Of a DNA stretch of 64,000 nucleotides, positions 23,837-34,387 are shown in pieces; position 1 is the first letter of the stretch; every line of letters starts with the position of its first letter. Where the stretch lies: NCBI GenBank assembly GCA_029204225.1, contig MU832218.1, positions 17,696 through 81,695 of the forward strand, in the 5' to 3' direction. The notes beneath the pieces were generated by a model. It saw nothing but the letters and a program-made list of their open reading frames with translations. It was not told the DNA's origin and did no database searches. Made by a program: the position numbers and the translations under genes. Source of the stretch: Diphasiastrum complanatum. Its lineage: Eukaryota > Streptophyta > Lycopodiopsida > Lycopodiales > Lycopodiaceae.

Positions 23837-25386
23837 ATGGGATCAGTGGGAGCCTACCTTCTAGAAGCTAGTGAGAGGTTAAATTCTACCAATTATGCTA
23901 TTTGGAAAGTGAGGATGGAGTCACTAATGGAGCTCCAGGATCTTTATGAGTTTCTGCACAGAAATTAGTGAGATACAAGAAGAGGTCTAGGCTTGCACTT
24001 CATTGTATTAAGATGAATGTAAGCAATGATCTTTTAAGGGAAGTATCATCATGTAAGAGTGCTAAAGAGGCTTGGGAATCTTTAAAATCTATCTATGAGT
24101 CTAGTAACACTTCGAGAGTTCTCATGCTTAGGAATCAGATTTTACAAAGCATGAAGAGGAGTGATGAGAGTGCACAAGATTATGTGCTAAGAATCAAGTC
24201 TCTCAATAGGGAGTTAGCTTCCATTGGAGAGAAGATTCAAGATAGTGAGCTTGTTCAGATTGTCCTCAATGGTCTAGGGAGTGGCTTTACAAATTTGGTC
24301 CAAAGCTTTGCAATTCAAGACAATTTGCCTACTATAGAAATGCTACACAGTGCATAAGTAGCTGAAGAGTGTAGGATGTTGCATACCAATGCAAGAATGA
24401 ATGCTATTTCTCTGCAGGATGGTGATGAGAAAGCTAATTTCTCATTCAAAAGCAAGAAGAAGACCAATGGCAAGAAGAAGCACTTCAAGGAGACCAAGGA
24501 GGAGGATGAGGCTTCAAGCTCAAAGGGCAAGATCAAAGACAAGTCCAAGTACAAATGTTTTTTCTGTGGAAAGAAAAGACATTTTGCATCAGAATGTCTC
24601 AAGAAGAAGAAGGCACAAGAGAGCAAACAAAGCAACATTGCACATCAGGAGGAGGAGGAGGATGAAGAGTCATCCTTGATGGTTTCCAACAAACCACCAT
24701 CATCCAAGAGCAACACCAATGATTCTTGGTGGATTGATAGTGGGGCAAGTTCCCACATGACATATCAAAAGGACATATTCTCCACTTTACTTTCTTACAA
24801 TGATTTACATAGATCAATCTATACTGCAAGTAGTCAAGAATGTAAGATAAGTGGAACAGGAACAATTCCCTTGTATGTGGGATCATCCAAAAGGATGAAT
24901 CTTGATAATGTTCTTTATGTTCCTAAGTTAACCAAGAATTTGCTTAGTGTTGGCCATTTAATGGATAATGGCCTAGATGTACAATTTAAGCATGGAGTTT
25001 GTTCCATCCTTAGAAATGATGAATGTATAGCCAAAGGCTTTAAGCAAGGTAGATTGTTTAAGCTTGATGCTAATGTTGCAGTGGAGAGTGTTAACTTGGC
25101 AAAGGTGGAGTTATCAAAGGTGGAATTGTGGCATAAAAGGTTGGGCCACCCCAACTACAAAGCCATGGAATCTCTGGTTGCAAAGGAGCTTGTAGTTGGA
25201 CTCCCCAAGCATTTGTCAAAGTGTGGGAAGAGATGTGAAGCATGCAGTCTCTCAAAGGCACACAAACTACCCTTCTCAAGATCTACATCAAGATCAAACT
25301 CTCCTCTTGAACTCATCCATTCGGATGTTCATAGTTTTTCACATGAGTCTAATGGTGGTGCCAAGTATTATGTAATCTTCATTGAT
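23837..25386 (+). pseudogene. Element A gag, protease and integrase start
   Basis: The ATG at 23837 starts Gag (AYLLEASERLNSTNYAIWKV). A deletion near 23,956, relative to element B, shifts the frame. Gag continues from 23,968 (RYKKRSRLALHCIKMNVSN) to a TAA at 24,355. After this come a zinc knuckle CFFCGKKRHFASEC (the canonical Gly before His is Arg), protease WWIDSGASSHM near 24,730, pre-integrase LWHKRLGHPNYKAMES, CEACSLSKAH, and the first integrase block LELIHSDVHSFS to YYVIFID, where element B interrupts it at 25,387. Confidence 0.92.
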
Positions 25387-26087
25387 TGTGAAGAATTGCC
25401 AAAAATTGGCAAATCTAGCTTGATCAAAAACCATGTAGAATAGTGTAAATTGTGTACACAAGTGGGTCCCACACATGTGAGGCCATGATGCCACATGGAA
25501 AACCCATCCTAATGTAGGTTAGGTCAAGTCAAGAGAGTTGGTCATGTCTATTTGGTGGTCATCCCTACTTTATAGGACCTACACCTAAGTTTAAGGTGAA
25601 AATTTGACCAACTAGCTACCTACCAAGCATAACTCTAGGAAATAGACTAGGGTTTCATTTTAGGTCAAGGAGAGTGAGTTAACTTCCTTATTACATGCTG
25701 GAAATTCGCCTAACTTCAAGAAGGAAGTCGAATTTGCTATGTATTCCCTCTCTCCATAGTGAGAAGATAGAAAATTTTTGGAGCTCATTGGCAATCTCAA
25801 GCTAGTTCACTATGTACATTGAGTTTTTGTGATCCAAATGAAACCAAATCGATTTCTACTTGTTTCTCAGGTTGAAGGCCGTACTACAGCCTGTAGTACA
25901 CACGTGTGGGCTCGGATTTCAATGTTTATCAATGCTTTTGATTGTTAATGCTTGTTGTTTGTCAAATTGCCAATCTAGATCAACTTTTTTGTGTCTAGTT
26001 TTTTGATAGATTGTTAAGAAAGCATCCAATCACTCTTGTTGATCTTTTGTAGATCCATTTATGGTCCTAAAGTACAGTACTTTCACA
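25387..26087 (+). repeat. 5' LTR of element B
   Basis: 701 bp. Contains a perfect hairpin GTACTACAGCCTGTAGTAC at 25,881-25,899 overlapping CACACGTGTG at 25,899-25,908. Confidence 0.95.
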
Positions 26088-26100
26088 TGGTATCAGAGCC
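26088..26100 (+). promoter_or_regulatory. Primer binding site of element B
   Basis: TGGTATCAGAGCC directly after the LTR. Confidence 0.95.
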
Positions 26101-26890
26101 AAGTACAAGAGCATAAGCCATTGATCTAATGCAAATCCATTTTTAGCAAGTTTTGGTGCTAAAAACTAGTATTGAGAGGGCAAGCTAGAATCTTGATTTT
26201 GGTGAGGAGATTTGATCCCAAACTTGGTAGGGGTCCAAATCCGTACTGTCCACATGTGTGGGCACCTCTGAACCTGCATTTAATGCATGGTATTCATTTG
26301 ATCCAAAAAAATTCAATTTGTGAGCTATTGGTGTAATTTTTGGTGGAGATCCTAGGATAATCTACCAAGATCATTTGCCATTGATTAGATTTGAATTTGT
26401 TTCATGGAATCTAATTAATCTAGGCTGCGTTCAAGTCCTATTAAGGTTAAAAACAGGTCTTGAAAGTACACCAAGAAGGAAGAAAGATTAAGCCATTTTT
26501 TTGTCCAAAAATAGCCAAAATTGGCAAGATTTGATTGTAAGTAGATTTCACATCATCTTATCTTCATTCCAACTTTGTGAGGGAGTGCTAGAACTGAGAT
26601 TATAAGTCCATTTGTTGGATTAGAAATCTAATTTGAGTGAAAAACTACAAGAGAGAGACCTTAGTGAGTTTCTAGAGACAATCAAATCCATTTCTTGGCA
26701 AGATTTGTTTGAAAGTAGTTTTCACTTCATCTTATCTTCATTCCAACTTTGTGAGGGAGTGATAGAACTGTGATTATAAGTCCATTTGTTGGATTAGAAA
26801 TCAAATTTGAGTGAAACACTGCAAGTGTGAGACCTTTGTGAGTTTCAAGTCAATCAAATCTATTTCTTGTTTGTAGAAGTCACTAGTAAG
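26101..26890 (+). mobile_element. Leader of element B
   Basis: 790 bases of untranslated leader. Contains CACATGTGTG at 26,251-26,260, matching the CACACGTGTG in the leader of A. It also contains a duplicated block: CTTATCTTCATTCCAACTTTGTGAGGGAGTG-type sequence occurs at about 26,557 and again at about 26,731, a tandem duplication of roughly 175 bp relative to element A. Confidence 0.8.
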
Positions 26891-29047
26891 ATGGGATCTG
26901 CTGGAGCATACCTTCTAGAAGCTAGTGAGAGGTTGAATTCTACAAATTATGCTATTTGGAAGGTTAGAATGGAGTCACTCTTGGTGCTCCAAGACCTTTA
27001 TGAGTTCTTGATTGAAGATGAAGATGAACCTCTAGGTGCACAAGAGTTAGCTAGATACAAGAAGAGATCTAGGCTTGCACTTCATTGTGTGAAGATGAAT
27101 GTGAGCAATGATTTGTTGAGAGAAGTATCAGCTTGTACTAATGCTAAAAAGGCTTGGGAGTCTTTAAAATCAATCTATGAGTCTAGCAACACTTCTAGAG
27201 TTCTTATGCTTAGAAATCAAATTTTGCAAAGCATGAGGAGAAGTGAGGAGAGTGCACAGGATTATGTACTCAGAATCAAGTCTCTAAATAGGGAGTTGGC
27301 TTCCATTGGAGAGAAGATTCATGATGGAGAGCTTGTACAAATTGTCCTTAATGGTCTAGGAGATGACTTTGCAAATTTGGTCCAAAGTTTTGCCATCCAA
27401 GACACTTTGCCAACTATAGAAAAACTTCACAGTGTATTAGTGGCTGAAGAGTGTAGGATGTTCCATGCAAAATCTAGGATGAGTTCCTTGTCTTTGCAGG
27501 ATGGTGATGAGAAAGCCAATTTCTCATTCAAGGGCAAAAAGAAGACCAATGGAAAGAAGAAGCATCCAAAGGAGGCCAAAGAAGAGGATGATGCATCAAG
27601 CTCAAAGGACAAGTCAAAGCAAAAATGCTTCTTTTGTGGAAAGAAGGGGCATTATGCATCTAAATGCTACAAGAGGCTAAGAGCACAAGTGGAGGAGGAC
27701 AAACAAGGAAACCTTGCAAAGGAGGAGGAGGAGGATGAAGTAGATGTATTCTTGAAGGCATCTACATCCTCACCAACAAGCAATAGCAATTCAAGAGACA
27801 ATTGGTGGATTGACAGTGGGACTAGCTCTCACGTGTCTTGTGAAAAGGACTTTTTCTCAACCTTACACTCATTCAATGATGCTAAAAAGTTTGTCTTTAC
27901 TGCAAATGATGAAGAGTGTAGGATAGATGGTGTTGGCACCATCTCTTTGTGTCTAGAATCCTCAAAATGCATGGATCTAGAAAATGTCCTTTATGTACCA
28001 TCAATCACCAAGAATATGCTTAGTGTTGGTCTACTCTTAGAAAGTGGTTTGGATGTCCACTTTAAGCATGGTGTTTGCTTCATCTTAAAGAATGATGTTT
28101 GCATTGCAAAGGGATTTAAACATGGAAGATTGTTTAAGTTGGAAGCTAGTGTTGCTTTTGAAAGAATGAGCTTGGCAAAGGAGGAGATCACTCAAGAGGA
28201 GATCTTGGCAAAGTGTGATCTTGCTTGCATTGAGGAGGAGCATCAAAAGGAGGAAGATTTTGAGGATCAGCCTCAAAGCATGAGAGTTCTAAGGGAGTCC
28301 TCAATGACAATGGCCGAGTCATCAAATTGCATGCAAATTGTCCATTCAAGTGTGCATCTTGCAAGGGTGGTGAGCATTGGAGAGTCTACTATCTTTGAAT
28401 ACTTTTTGGAAAGTATTAGTATACATGAGGTGACTTGTTTCTTACCTTTAAGATCCATGGTATTTATTACTTTGTATGACAAGACAATGAAATGGGATGC
28501 TTTGAAATCTACATTTGTTGTTGATAAAGCAATTTCATTGGATAACTATTTTTGTAATAGTTTGAATAGAGTCATAAAAGATGAAACATCATTTGCTTTG
28601 AAAATCTTTGTGTCCACATGCTTTGTGCATGATCATTCCAATGTAAGGACCAAAGATTATCCTATTTCAATGATAGGAATAATGGTAGTGTTTTGCTCTT
28701 CAAGTAGAGATTGTAGAATCTACTTGTTTTCAACCAAAGAATTTGTCAATGGTGGAAATGTGATCTTTCAAGAGTGGAAGATTTGTAAACTTGAAGAAGC
28801 ACCTTTGGATCAACACATTATTCAATTCATTGATGTTTTGGAGTCAAGTCAAGTGGAGGATCAAGCTCAAGACCCGAGGACTCCAAGAAGAATCTTGAGT
28901 ATCAAGATGGAGCCATCTAGGCTCAATCATATGGATCAAGCAAGACAAGTTGTCTTTGGCAACATTATTTCTGCACTTAATATTTTCATTGATGTATCTT
29001 CAAGTGCACAAAATGCCTTGGAATCCATGGCTTGGCATGATGTTTAG
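26891..29047 (+). CDS. Element B Gag-protease with diverged integrase-like tail
   Basis: A single uninterrupted 718-codon frame from the ATG at 26891 (it is also open for 24 bases upstream). Residues 1-240: copia Gag (NYAIWKVRMESLL; RSRLALHCVKMNVSN). A Lys-rich linker precedes an intact zinc knuckle CFFCGKKGHYASKC at 246-259. Protease active site WWIDSGTSSHV has Asp308-Ser309-Gly310. Pre-integrase-like FKHGRLFKLEAS is near 420. At about residue 436 normal order ends. The tail (437-718) holds a block resembling the linker after integrase in C (DLACIEEEHQ). At 553-637 it resembles the integrase C-terminus of A in order and spacing (NYFCNSLN; LKIFVSTCFVH; NVIFQEW), then an RTPRR linker. Catalytic DDE, RT and RNase H are absent. 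Confidence 0.85.
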   Translation: MGSAGAYLLEASERLNSTNYAIWKVRMESLLVLQDLYEFLIEDEDEPLGAQELARYKKRSRLALHCVKMNVSNDLLREVSACTNAKKAWESLKSIYESSNTSRVLMLRNQILQSMRRSEESAQDYVLRIKSLNRELASIGEKIHDGELVQIVLNGLGDDFANLVQSFAIQDTLPTIEKLHSVLVAEECRMFHAKSRMSSLSLQDGDEKANFSFKGKKKTNGKKKHPKEAKEEDDASSSKDKSKQKCFFCGKKGHYASKCYKRLRAQVEEDKQGNLAKEEEEDEVDVFLKASTSSPTSNSNSRDNWWIDSGTSSHVSCEKDFFSTLHSFNDAKKFVFTANDEECRIDGVGTISLCLESSKCMDLENVLYVPSITKNMLSVGLLLESGLDVHFKHGVCFILKNDVCIAKGFKHGRLFKLEASVAFERMSLAKEEITQEEILAKCDLACIEEEHQKEEDFEDQPQSMRVLRESSMTMAESSNCMQIVHSSVHLARVVSIGESTIFEYFLESISIHEVTCFLPLRSMVFITLYDKTMKWDALKSTFVVDKAISLDNYFCNSLNRVIKDETSFALKIFVSTCFVHDHSNVRTKDYPISMIGIMVVFCSSSRDCRIYLFSTKEFVNGGNVIFQEWKICKLEEAPLDQHIIQFIDVLESSQVEDQAQDPRTPRRILSIKMEPSRLNHMDQARQVVFGNIISALNIFIDVSSSAQNALESMAWHDV

Positions 29048-29257
29048 TTTTGAAGTGTGCTACATGTATATAGACACATTTATGGAACATCTTGTAAGGG
29101 ATCCTCTAAGACGTGGTGAAAGATCCTTCATAGACATCATTCTCTATTGGAGTCTCAAAAGTTCCTTCTTTGTAGCTGGATTTTTTAGACACTTCTTAAA
29201 GCTTTCATTGATCTATCAAGAGAGTTGTAAAAAGATCAAGCTAAATTTGAGGAGGAG

Positions 29258-29958
29258 TGTGAAGAATTGCCAAAAATTGGCAAATCTAGCTTGATCAAAA
29301 ACCATGTAGAATAGTGTAAATTGTGTACACAAGTGGGTCCCACACATGTGAGGCCATGATGCCACATGGAAAACCCATCCTAATGTAGGTTAGGTCAAGT
29401 CAAGAGAGTTGGTCATGTCTATTTGGTGGTCATTCCTACTTTATAGGACCTACACCTAAGTTTAAGGTGAAAATTTGACCAACTAGCTACCTACCAAGCA
29501 TAACTCTAGGAAATAGACTAGGGTTTCATTTTAGGTCAAGGAGAGTGAGTTAACTTCCTTATTACATGCTGGAAATTCACCTAACTTCAAGAAGGAAGTC
29601 GAATTTGCTATGTATTCCCTCTCTCCATAGTGAGAAGATAGAAAATTTTTGGAGCTCATTGGCAATCTCAAGCTAGTTCACTATGTACATTGAGTTTTTG
29701 TGATCCAAATGAAACCAAATCAATTTCTACTTGTTTATCAGGTTGAAGGCCGTACTACAGCCTATAGTACACACGTGTGGGTTCGGATTTCAATGTTTAT
29801 CAATGCTTTTGATTGTTAATGCTTGTTGTTTGTCAAATTGCCAATCTAGATCAACTTTTTTGTGTCTAGTTTTTTGATAGATTGTTAAGCAAGCATCCAA
29901 TCACTCTTGTTGATCTTTTGTAGATCCATTTATGGTCCTAAAGTACAGTACTTTCACA
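29258..29958 (+). repeat. 3' LTR of element B
   Basis: 701 bp, preceded by the purine run GAGGAGGAG (29,249-29,257) that serves as polypurine tract. CACACGTGTG at 29,770-29,779. Differences from the 5' LTR are nearly all C/T or G/A. Confidence 0.95.
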
Positions 29959-30122
29959 TGATCACTATTCTAGTTTTTGTTGGATGTACCTCTTGTCTAG
30001 CAAATCAATGGTGTTTGATTCTTTTGTAAAGTTCAAGACTTTGGTAAAAAATCAACTTAGTACCAAGATTAAGGTATTAAGGAGTGATAATGGAGGTGAA
30101 TATATCTCCAATAAGTTGATTG
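29959..30122 (+). pseudogene. Element A integrase core, continued after B
   Basis: The integrase resumes with YSSFCWMYLLSSKS and reaches the second catalytic region LRSDNGGEYIS at about 30,080-30,110. A frameshift at about 30,120-30,130 follows, within the FCSSNGIKR block. Confidence 0.88.
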
Positions 30123-32408
30123 ACTTTTTGTAGTTCTAATGGCATAAAGAGGGAGTTTTCATGTCCATACACCCCTCAACAAAATGGAGTGAGTGAGAGA
30201 AGAAATATATCTCTTTGTGAGTGTGCTAAGGCCTTAAGGCTAGATGCTTCTCTATCCAAACCATTTTGGGGTGAAGCAATAACTTGTGCTAACTATTTGT
30301 GCAATAGATTGCCAAACCAAACCATTGGAGGAATCACACCATTTGAAGCTCTATTTGGAGAGAAGCCCAATTTCAAGGATCTCAAAGTTTTTGGATTCAC
30401 TTGCTATGTACACCAATCCTTGGATAAGAGAAGGAAGGATGATGCAACATCCATCAAAGGCATCTTTGTGGGATATGGTGAGAATAGCAAAGGTTATAGA
30501 GTCTTCAATCCCATCACTAGCAAGGTGATAGTGAGTAGGGATGTTATTTTTTATGAAGGACATGCTTGTGATTTGGATGATAATGCTACTAATCATCTTG
30601 ATGCCAAGGATCATGCTAGGATGGAGGAGGAGCTTCCAAGTGAAGAAGAACTTGAGGATCCACCTCAAGATGCAAGAACTCCAAGAACTCCAAGAAGATC
30701 TACAAGGGCAAGATCCGAGCCATTGAGGCTCACCTATGATGGTCAAGGTGATCAAAGGGAAGGCTCATCATCTTTCACATCTTACACTTTTCTTACTTCA
30801 ATGTTAGATGGGCCAACATGCTATGAAGATGCTTGTAAGTCTAAAAGTTGGATGGATGCTATGCAAGTAGAGTATGATGCTCTTATTGAGAATCATACTT
30901 GGGATCTTGTGGATCTTCCTCAAGGGAAGAAACCTCTTGATTGCAAGTGGGTATTTATATTGAAGTATAATCAAGATGGATCAATAAGCAAGCAAAAAGC
31001 TAGGCTTGTTGCCAAAGGTTTTTTACAAACCAAAGGCATTGATTATGATGAGACTTTTGCTCATGTGGCTAAGCTTGTTACTATCAGGTTGATCATTAGT
31101 CTTGCTACAACCTTCAATTGGGAGCTATTCCAACTTGACTTCACAAATGCATTCCTCAATGGTTATTTGGAGGAAGAGATCTACATGAGGCAACCCGAGG
31201 GCTTCATCAAGTCAAAGCATGAAGGAAAGGTGTGTTTTTTGAAGAAGAGCCTTTATGGGCTCAAGCAAGCACCTAGAGCATGGTACTCTAGGCTAAACTC
31301 TTTTCTCATTTTCATCAATTTTGTAATGAGTGCCTATGATCCATCATTGTATATAAATTTTCATGATGGCATGATCATTATTCTTGTTTTGTATATAGAT
31401 GACATTATCTTGAGTGGTAATGATCTAGATGGAATTAGAGATGTAAAAATTGCTTTATCAAAAGAGTTTAAGATGGTAGATCTCAGTCTATTGAGCTTCA
31501 TTCTTGGAATAGAGGTTATTAGAGGATGTGATTTTAACTTCATTTGTCAATCTAAATATGCAACATCCATCCTAGATAGATTTTGAATGAAGAATTGTAA
31601 AGGCATTGAGACACCAATGGAGCAACATGTAAAAGCATCTATTGGTTGTGATGAAGCATCCTTTGAGGACATCACATTATATAGAAGGCTTATTGGCTCC
31701 TTGATCTATTTAACTATAACTAGACCTGATCTTAGTTATAGAGTTGGAAAGTTAAGCCAATTCATGCAAAGTCCTCTAGTTTCACATTGGAAGATGGCCA
31801 AAAGAGTTCTTAGATACATTTCATCCACTAAGAATTTTGGCATTTTGTATAGAGAAACTAATCTTGGCTTAAGAGCCTATAGTGACTCGGATTTTGCAGG
31901 TGACAAAGTAGATAGAAGATCAACAAGTGCCTTTGCCACCTTTCTATGTGATGGAGTAGTATCATGGCTTTCCAGAAAGCAAGATACCATCTCCCTATCT
32001 TCCACAGAATCTGAATACAAGGCCTTGACATCAATATGCAAGGAGGTCTTGTGGCTCAAAAGGCTATTGGTGGAGCTTCATGTCATGGAGGAGGAGATCC
32101 CTATCATCTATTGTGACAACCAATCAGCCCAATCACTTGCAACTAATCCTACATTCCATGCAAGGAGCAAACACATCGAAATTGCTCATCATTTCGTGAG
32201 GAAAAAAGTGCAAGCTAAAGAGATCAAGCTCCAACACGTGCCATCATCAAGTTGCTTGGCTGATTTGTTTACTAAACCTTTACCTAAAGATTCATTTGTC
32301 AAGCTTAGATCTTCAATTGGAGTTATTGATAAAAGCATTGTGATCTCCAAGGCTAGATTTGAGGAGGAGTGTGAAAAATTGCCTACATTGGCAAATCTAG
32401 CCATGTAG
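30120..32408 (+). pseudogene. Element A integrase C-terminus, RT and RNase H
   Basis: A long open stretch interrupted by one in-frame TGA at 31584-31586. Order: CPYTPQQNGVSERRN with the catalytic Glu, PFWGEAITCANYLCNRLPN, KVFGFTCYVHQ, an RTPRR linker, RT beginning WMDAMQVEYDAL, palm motif LDFTNAFLNG, catalytic YIDDIIL at codons 425-431, SLYGLKQAPRAW, then after the TGA the connection (RRLIGSLIYLTITRPDLSY) and RNase H (YSDSDFAGD; SLSSTESEY; YCDNQSA; ARSKHIEI). The frame reads into the 3' LTR and stops at 32,408. This is the best-preserved copia polymerase in the window and is close to intact. Confidence 0.93.
32361..32369 (+). promoter_or_regulatory. Polypurine tract of element A
   Basis: GAGGAGGAG directly before the TG of the 3' LTR. 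The same run occupies the same place in element B. Confidence 0.8.
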
Positions 32409-33059
32409 AATATTGTACATTTTGTCAATATTGTTTGTTGGTTACTTGAATGGCCAAAGTGCCACTTGTACATACAGACCTAAATAGGTTACCACGAGTC
32501 AAGAGGAGTGGTTGTGTCCATTTGGTAGTGATTCCTACTTTGTAGAATCTAGACCATGATTTATGATGAGATTTGTAACTACCATGCACCTACCAAGCAT
32601 AACTCTTGGATCTAGGCTAGGGTTTTCACATTAGGGCAAGAAAGTGGAGTCTACTTCCTTATTACATGCTGGATTTTCACCTAACTTTGCAAAGGAAATG
32701 TGTTTTACTATGTATTCCCATTCTCCATAGTGAGAAGATAGAAACTTTTTGGAGCCTCAAGGAGAAACTCAAGTTTCCTCTCATTGTATGGTGATTACTC
32801 TTGATTTCCAATGAAACCCAGCTTTGGCACTTTGTAAACACTGTCTACAGGCCGTACTACAGCGTTATTTCCACACGTGTGGAGTTGGATTACACTTACT
32901 GATCAATGCTTTGATTGTCTCTACTTGTTTCCTATCAAGCTGCTAAATTAGATCTTGTTTTCTGATGACTAGTTTCTGATAGATTGTTTAACAAGCATAC
33001 AGTCACCTTGTGGATCATTCAAAGATCCATTTATGGTCCTTAGTACTGTACTTTTCACA
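32370..33059 (+). repeat. 3' LTR of element A
   Basis: 690 bp ending TTTTCACA, followed by the target duplication CATCT at 33,060-33,064. Palindrome CCACACGTGTGG at 32,871-32,882. Confidence 0.95.
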
Positions 33060-33934
33060 CATCTAGGACAATATCAAAAAGATCTTGGAGCACTAATAGT
33101 GACTCCACACTTACTTTAGAATAATTTGTAGAATTCAACCTCACTAGGTTCAAGAAGGAATGCTCCAATGGACGACATCTTCCTAATGACTTACCAGATT
33201 GTACTTCTCAACTCTCCCTGGATGCTTTTTTGGAATTTGCTCACTTGCAACTCCCTTGAAATTCACAAAGACTCAGGTAGCAAGATCCTCTTAATCTTGA
33301 TTCAAAAGAACTCTTAAGAAGGATTCTAAAAAACAATGCTCAAAAAAATTGAAAAGGTTTCACTTGATTTGATCATCTCAAAGTAGACTTCTAGGCCCTC
33401 TTATGGACTTATAGTCTCGACCCTCACACACTCTCTCAAAGATTGAATGGAAATAAAATATGATTGGTTCAAAAACTATCAAATCTAAAATGAGATTGGT
33501 TCAAAAACTATCAAATCTAATCAATTTTTGCAAGATTTGGACAAACAAAAACTATCTCTTTCCCTCTTCTTGATGGTTCTACAAGACCTGTAAATCAACT
33601 TTAAAGGCTTATTCTCAGCATCAATTAATTTGATTTCATGACACAGTTAAATCTCATTAATGCCAAATGATCTTTGATGCTTCCTCTAGGATTTCCACCA
33701 AAAAACTCATCAAGTTGATATAAATTGAAATTGTTTGGATGTTATGAAAAAAGAAAATTAAATGCAGGTACAGAGGTTCCCACACGTGGGAAGTACGACT
33801 GTTGACCCTCACCGAGTTTGGATCACAAATCAAGCAATCACTTGATTTGGACTCCCCCTCACAAAACTAGTTTTCTAGCAAGAAACTTGCCAAAAATGAA
33901 TTGGATTACGATCAATACTTATTCTCTTGTACTT
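33060..33934 (-). pseudogene. Copia element C, right part (leader and gag start)
   Basis: Read on the minus strand. The leader from the primer site reaches an ATG at 33,178 that starts Gag (SSIGAFLLEPSE). After a frameshift Gag continues ESLLVLQDLFDIVLDE and runs off at 33,060, resuming at 22,527 on the other side of element A with EDDEPLGG. The leader carries CACACGTGGG at 33,781 and a short tandem repeat (GATTGGTTCAAAAACTATC twice, 33,460-33,520). Confidence 0.9.
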
Positions 33935-33947
33935 GGCTCTGATACCA
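33935..33947 (-). promoter_or_regulatory. Primer binding site of element C
   Basis: Minus-strand TGGTATCAGAGCC adjoining the terminal CA of the LTR. Confidence 0.92.
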
Positions 33948-34387
33948 TGTTGAAAGTACATAGAAAATGACCATAAATGGATACCAAAATGATTCACAAG
34001 AGCAATTGATTGATTGATCTACCAATTGCTACAAAACTAGCATGGTGAAAGTACAGAGAAAAGCACCATAAATGAATGCCAAAATGATTCACAAGAGCGA
34101 TTGATTGATTGATCTACCAATTGTTAAAAAACTAGCTCTCAAAAATAGATCAAGAGCAATCAATAAGAGATCAGAACATGCAAATCCGAGTTCACACGTG
34201 TGGGGTATGGCCACCAGTACGGCCTGTGGACAGAGAATAATCCTAATCAAGTTTAGATTACATTTGCATCATAAGATCAACACACAAAAACTCCCAAATC
34301 TCAATCTTGCATCAATAATAATATTAAAGGTACAATGTACATCAAAAAATTACTTTACAAACCAAGCTAAAATTGTCATTTTTCACA
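33948..34387 (-). repeat. 5' LTR of element C (minus strand)
   Basis: About 440 bp. On the minus strand it starts TGTGAAAAATGACAATTTT, like the LTR of A (TGTGAAAAATTGCC), and ends CTTTCAACA. The plus-strand tract 33,951-34,045 is repeated at 34,046-34,140 (95-bp tandem copy). CACACGTGTG lies at 34,193-34,202. It is shorter than the LTR of A, so it carries internal deletions. Confidence 0.85.

Larger units (their letters stand above)
25387..29958 (+). mobile_element. Non-autonomous copia element B, nested in A
   Basis: Two 701-bp LTRs differing at only about seven positions (roughly 99% alike), starting TGTGAAGAATTG and ending CTTTCACA. Flanked by TGAT at 25,383-25,386 and 29,959-29,962. Total 4,572 bp, short for copia. 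It encodes Gag and protease plus an unusual tail but no integrase core, RT or RNase H. The LTRs and Gag are clearly related to element A. It inserted in the integrase of A, between IFID and the HYS block. LTR similarity points to recent movement, presumably with enzymes supplied in trans. Confidence 0.95.
22533..33059 (+). mobile_element. Copia retrotransposon A, complete, with element B nested inside
   Basis: LTRs of 676 and 690 bp (the first lacks about 14 bp present in the second), starting TGTGAAAAATTGCC and ending TTTTCACA, flanked by the 5-bp direct repeat CATCT (22,528-22,532 and 33,060-33,064). It has an initiator-Met primer site, gag, protease, integrase, RT, RNase H and a GAGGAGGAG polypurine tract. 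It inserted into the gag of element C in the opposite direction. Removing element B (25,387-29,958) leaves about 5.95 kb, normal for copia. The reading frame is broken in several places, so A itself is now defective. Confidence 0.95.

Noticed and set aside
27427-27612. Leu/Ser/Phe-rich minus frame, also at 24,315-24,638
   Set aside because: Shadow of the Lys-rich Gag linker on the other strand.
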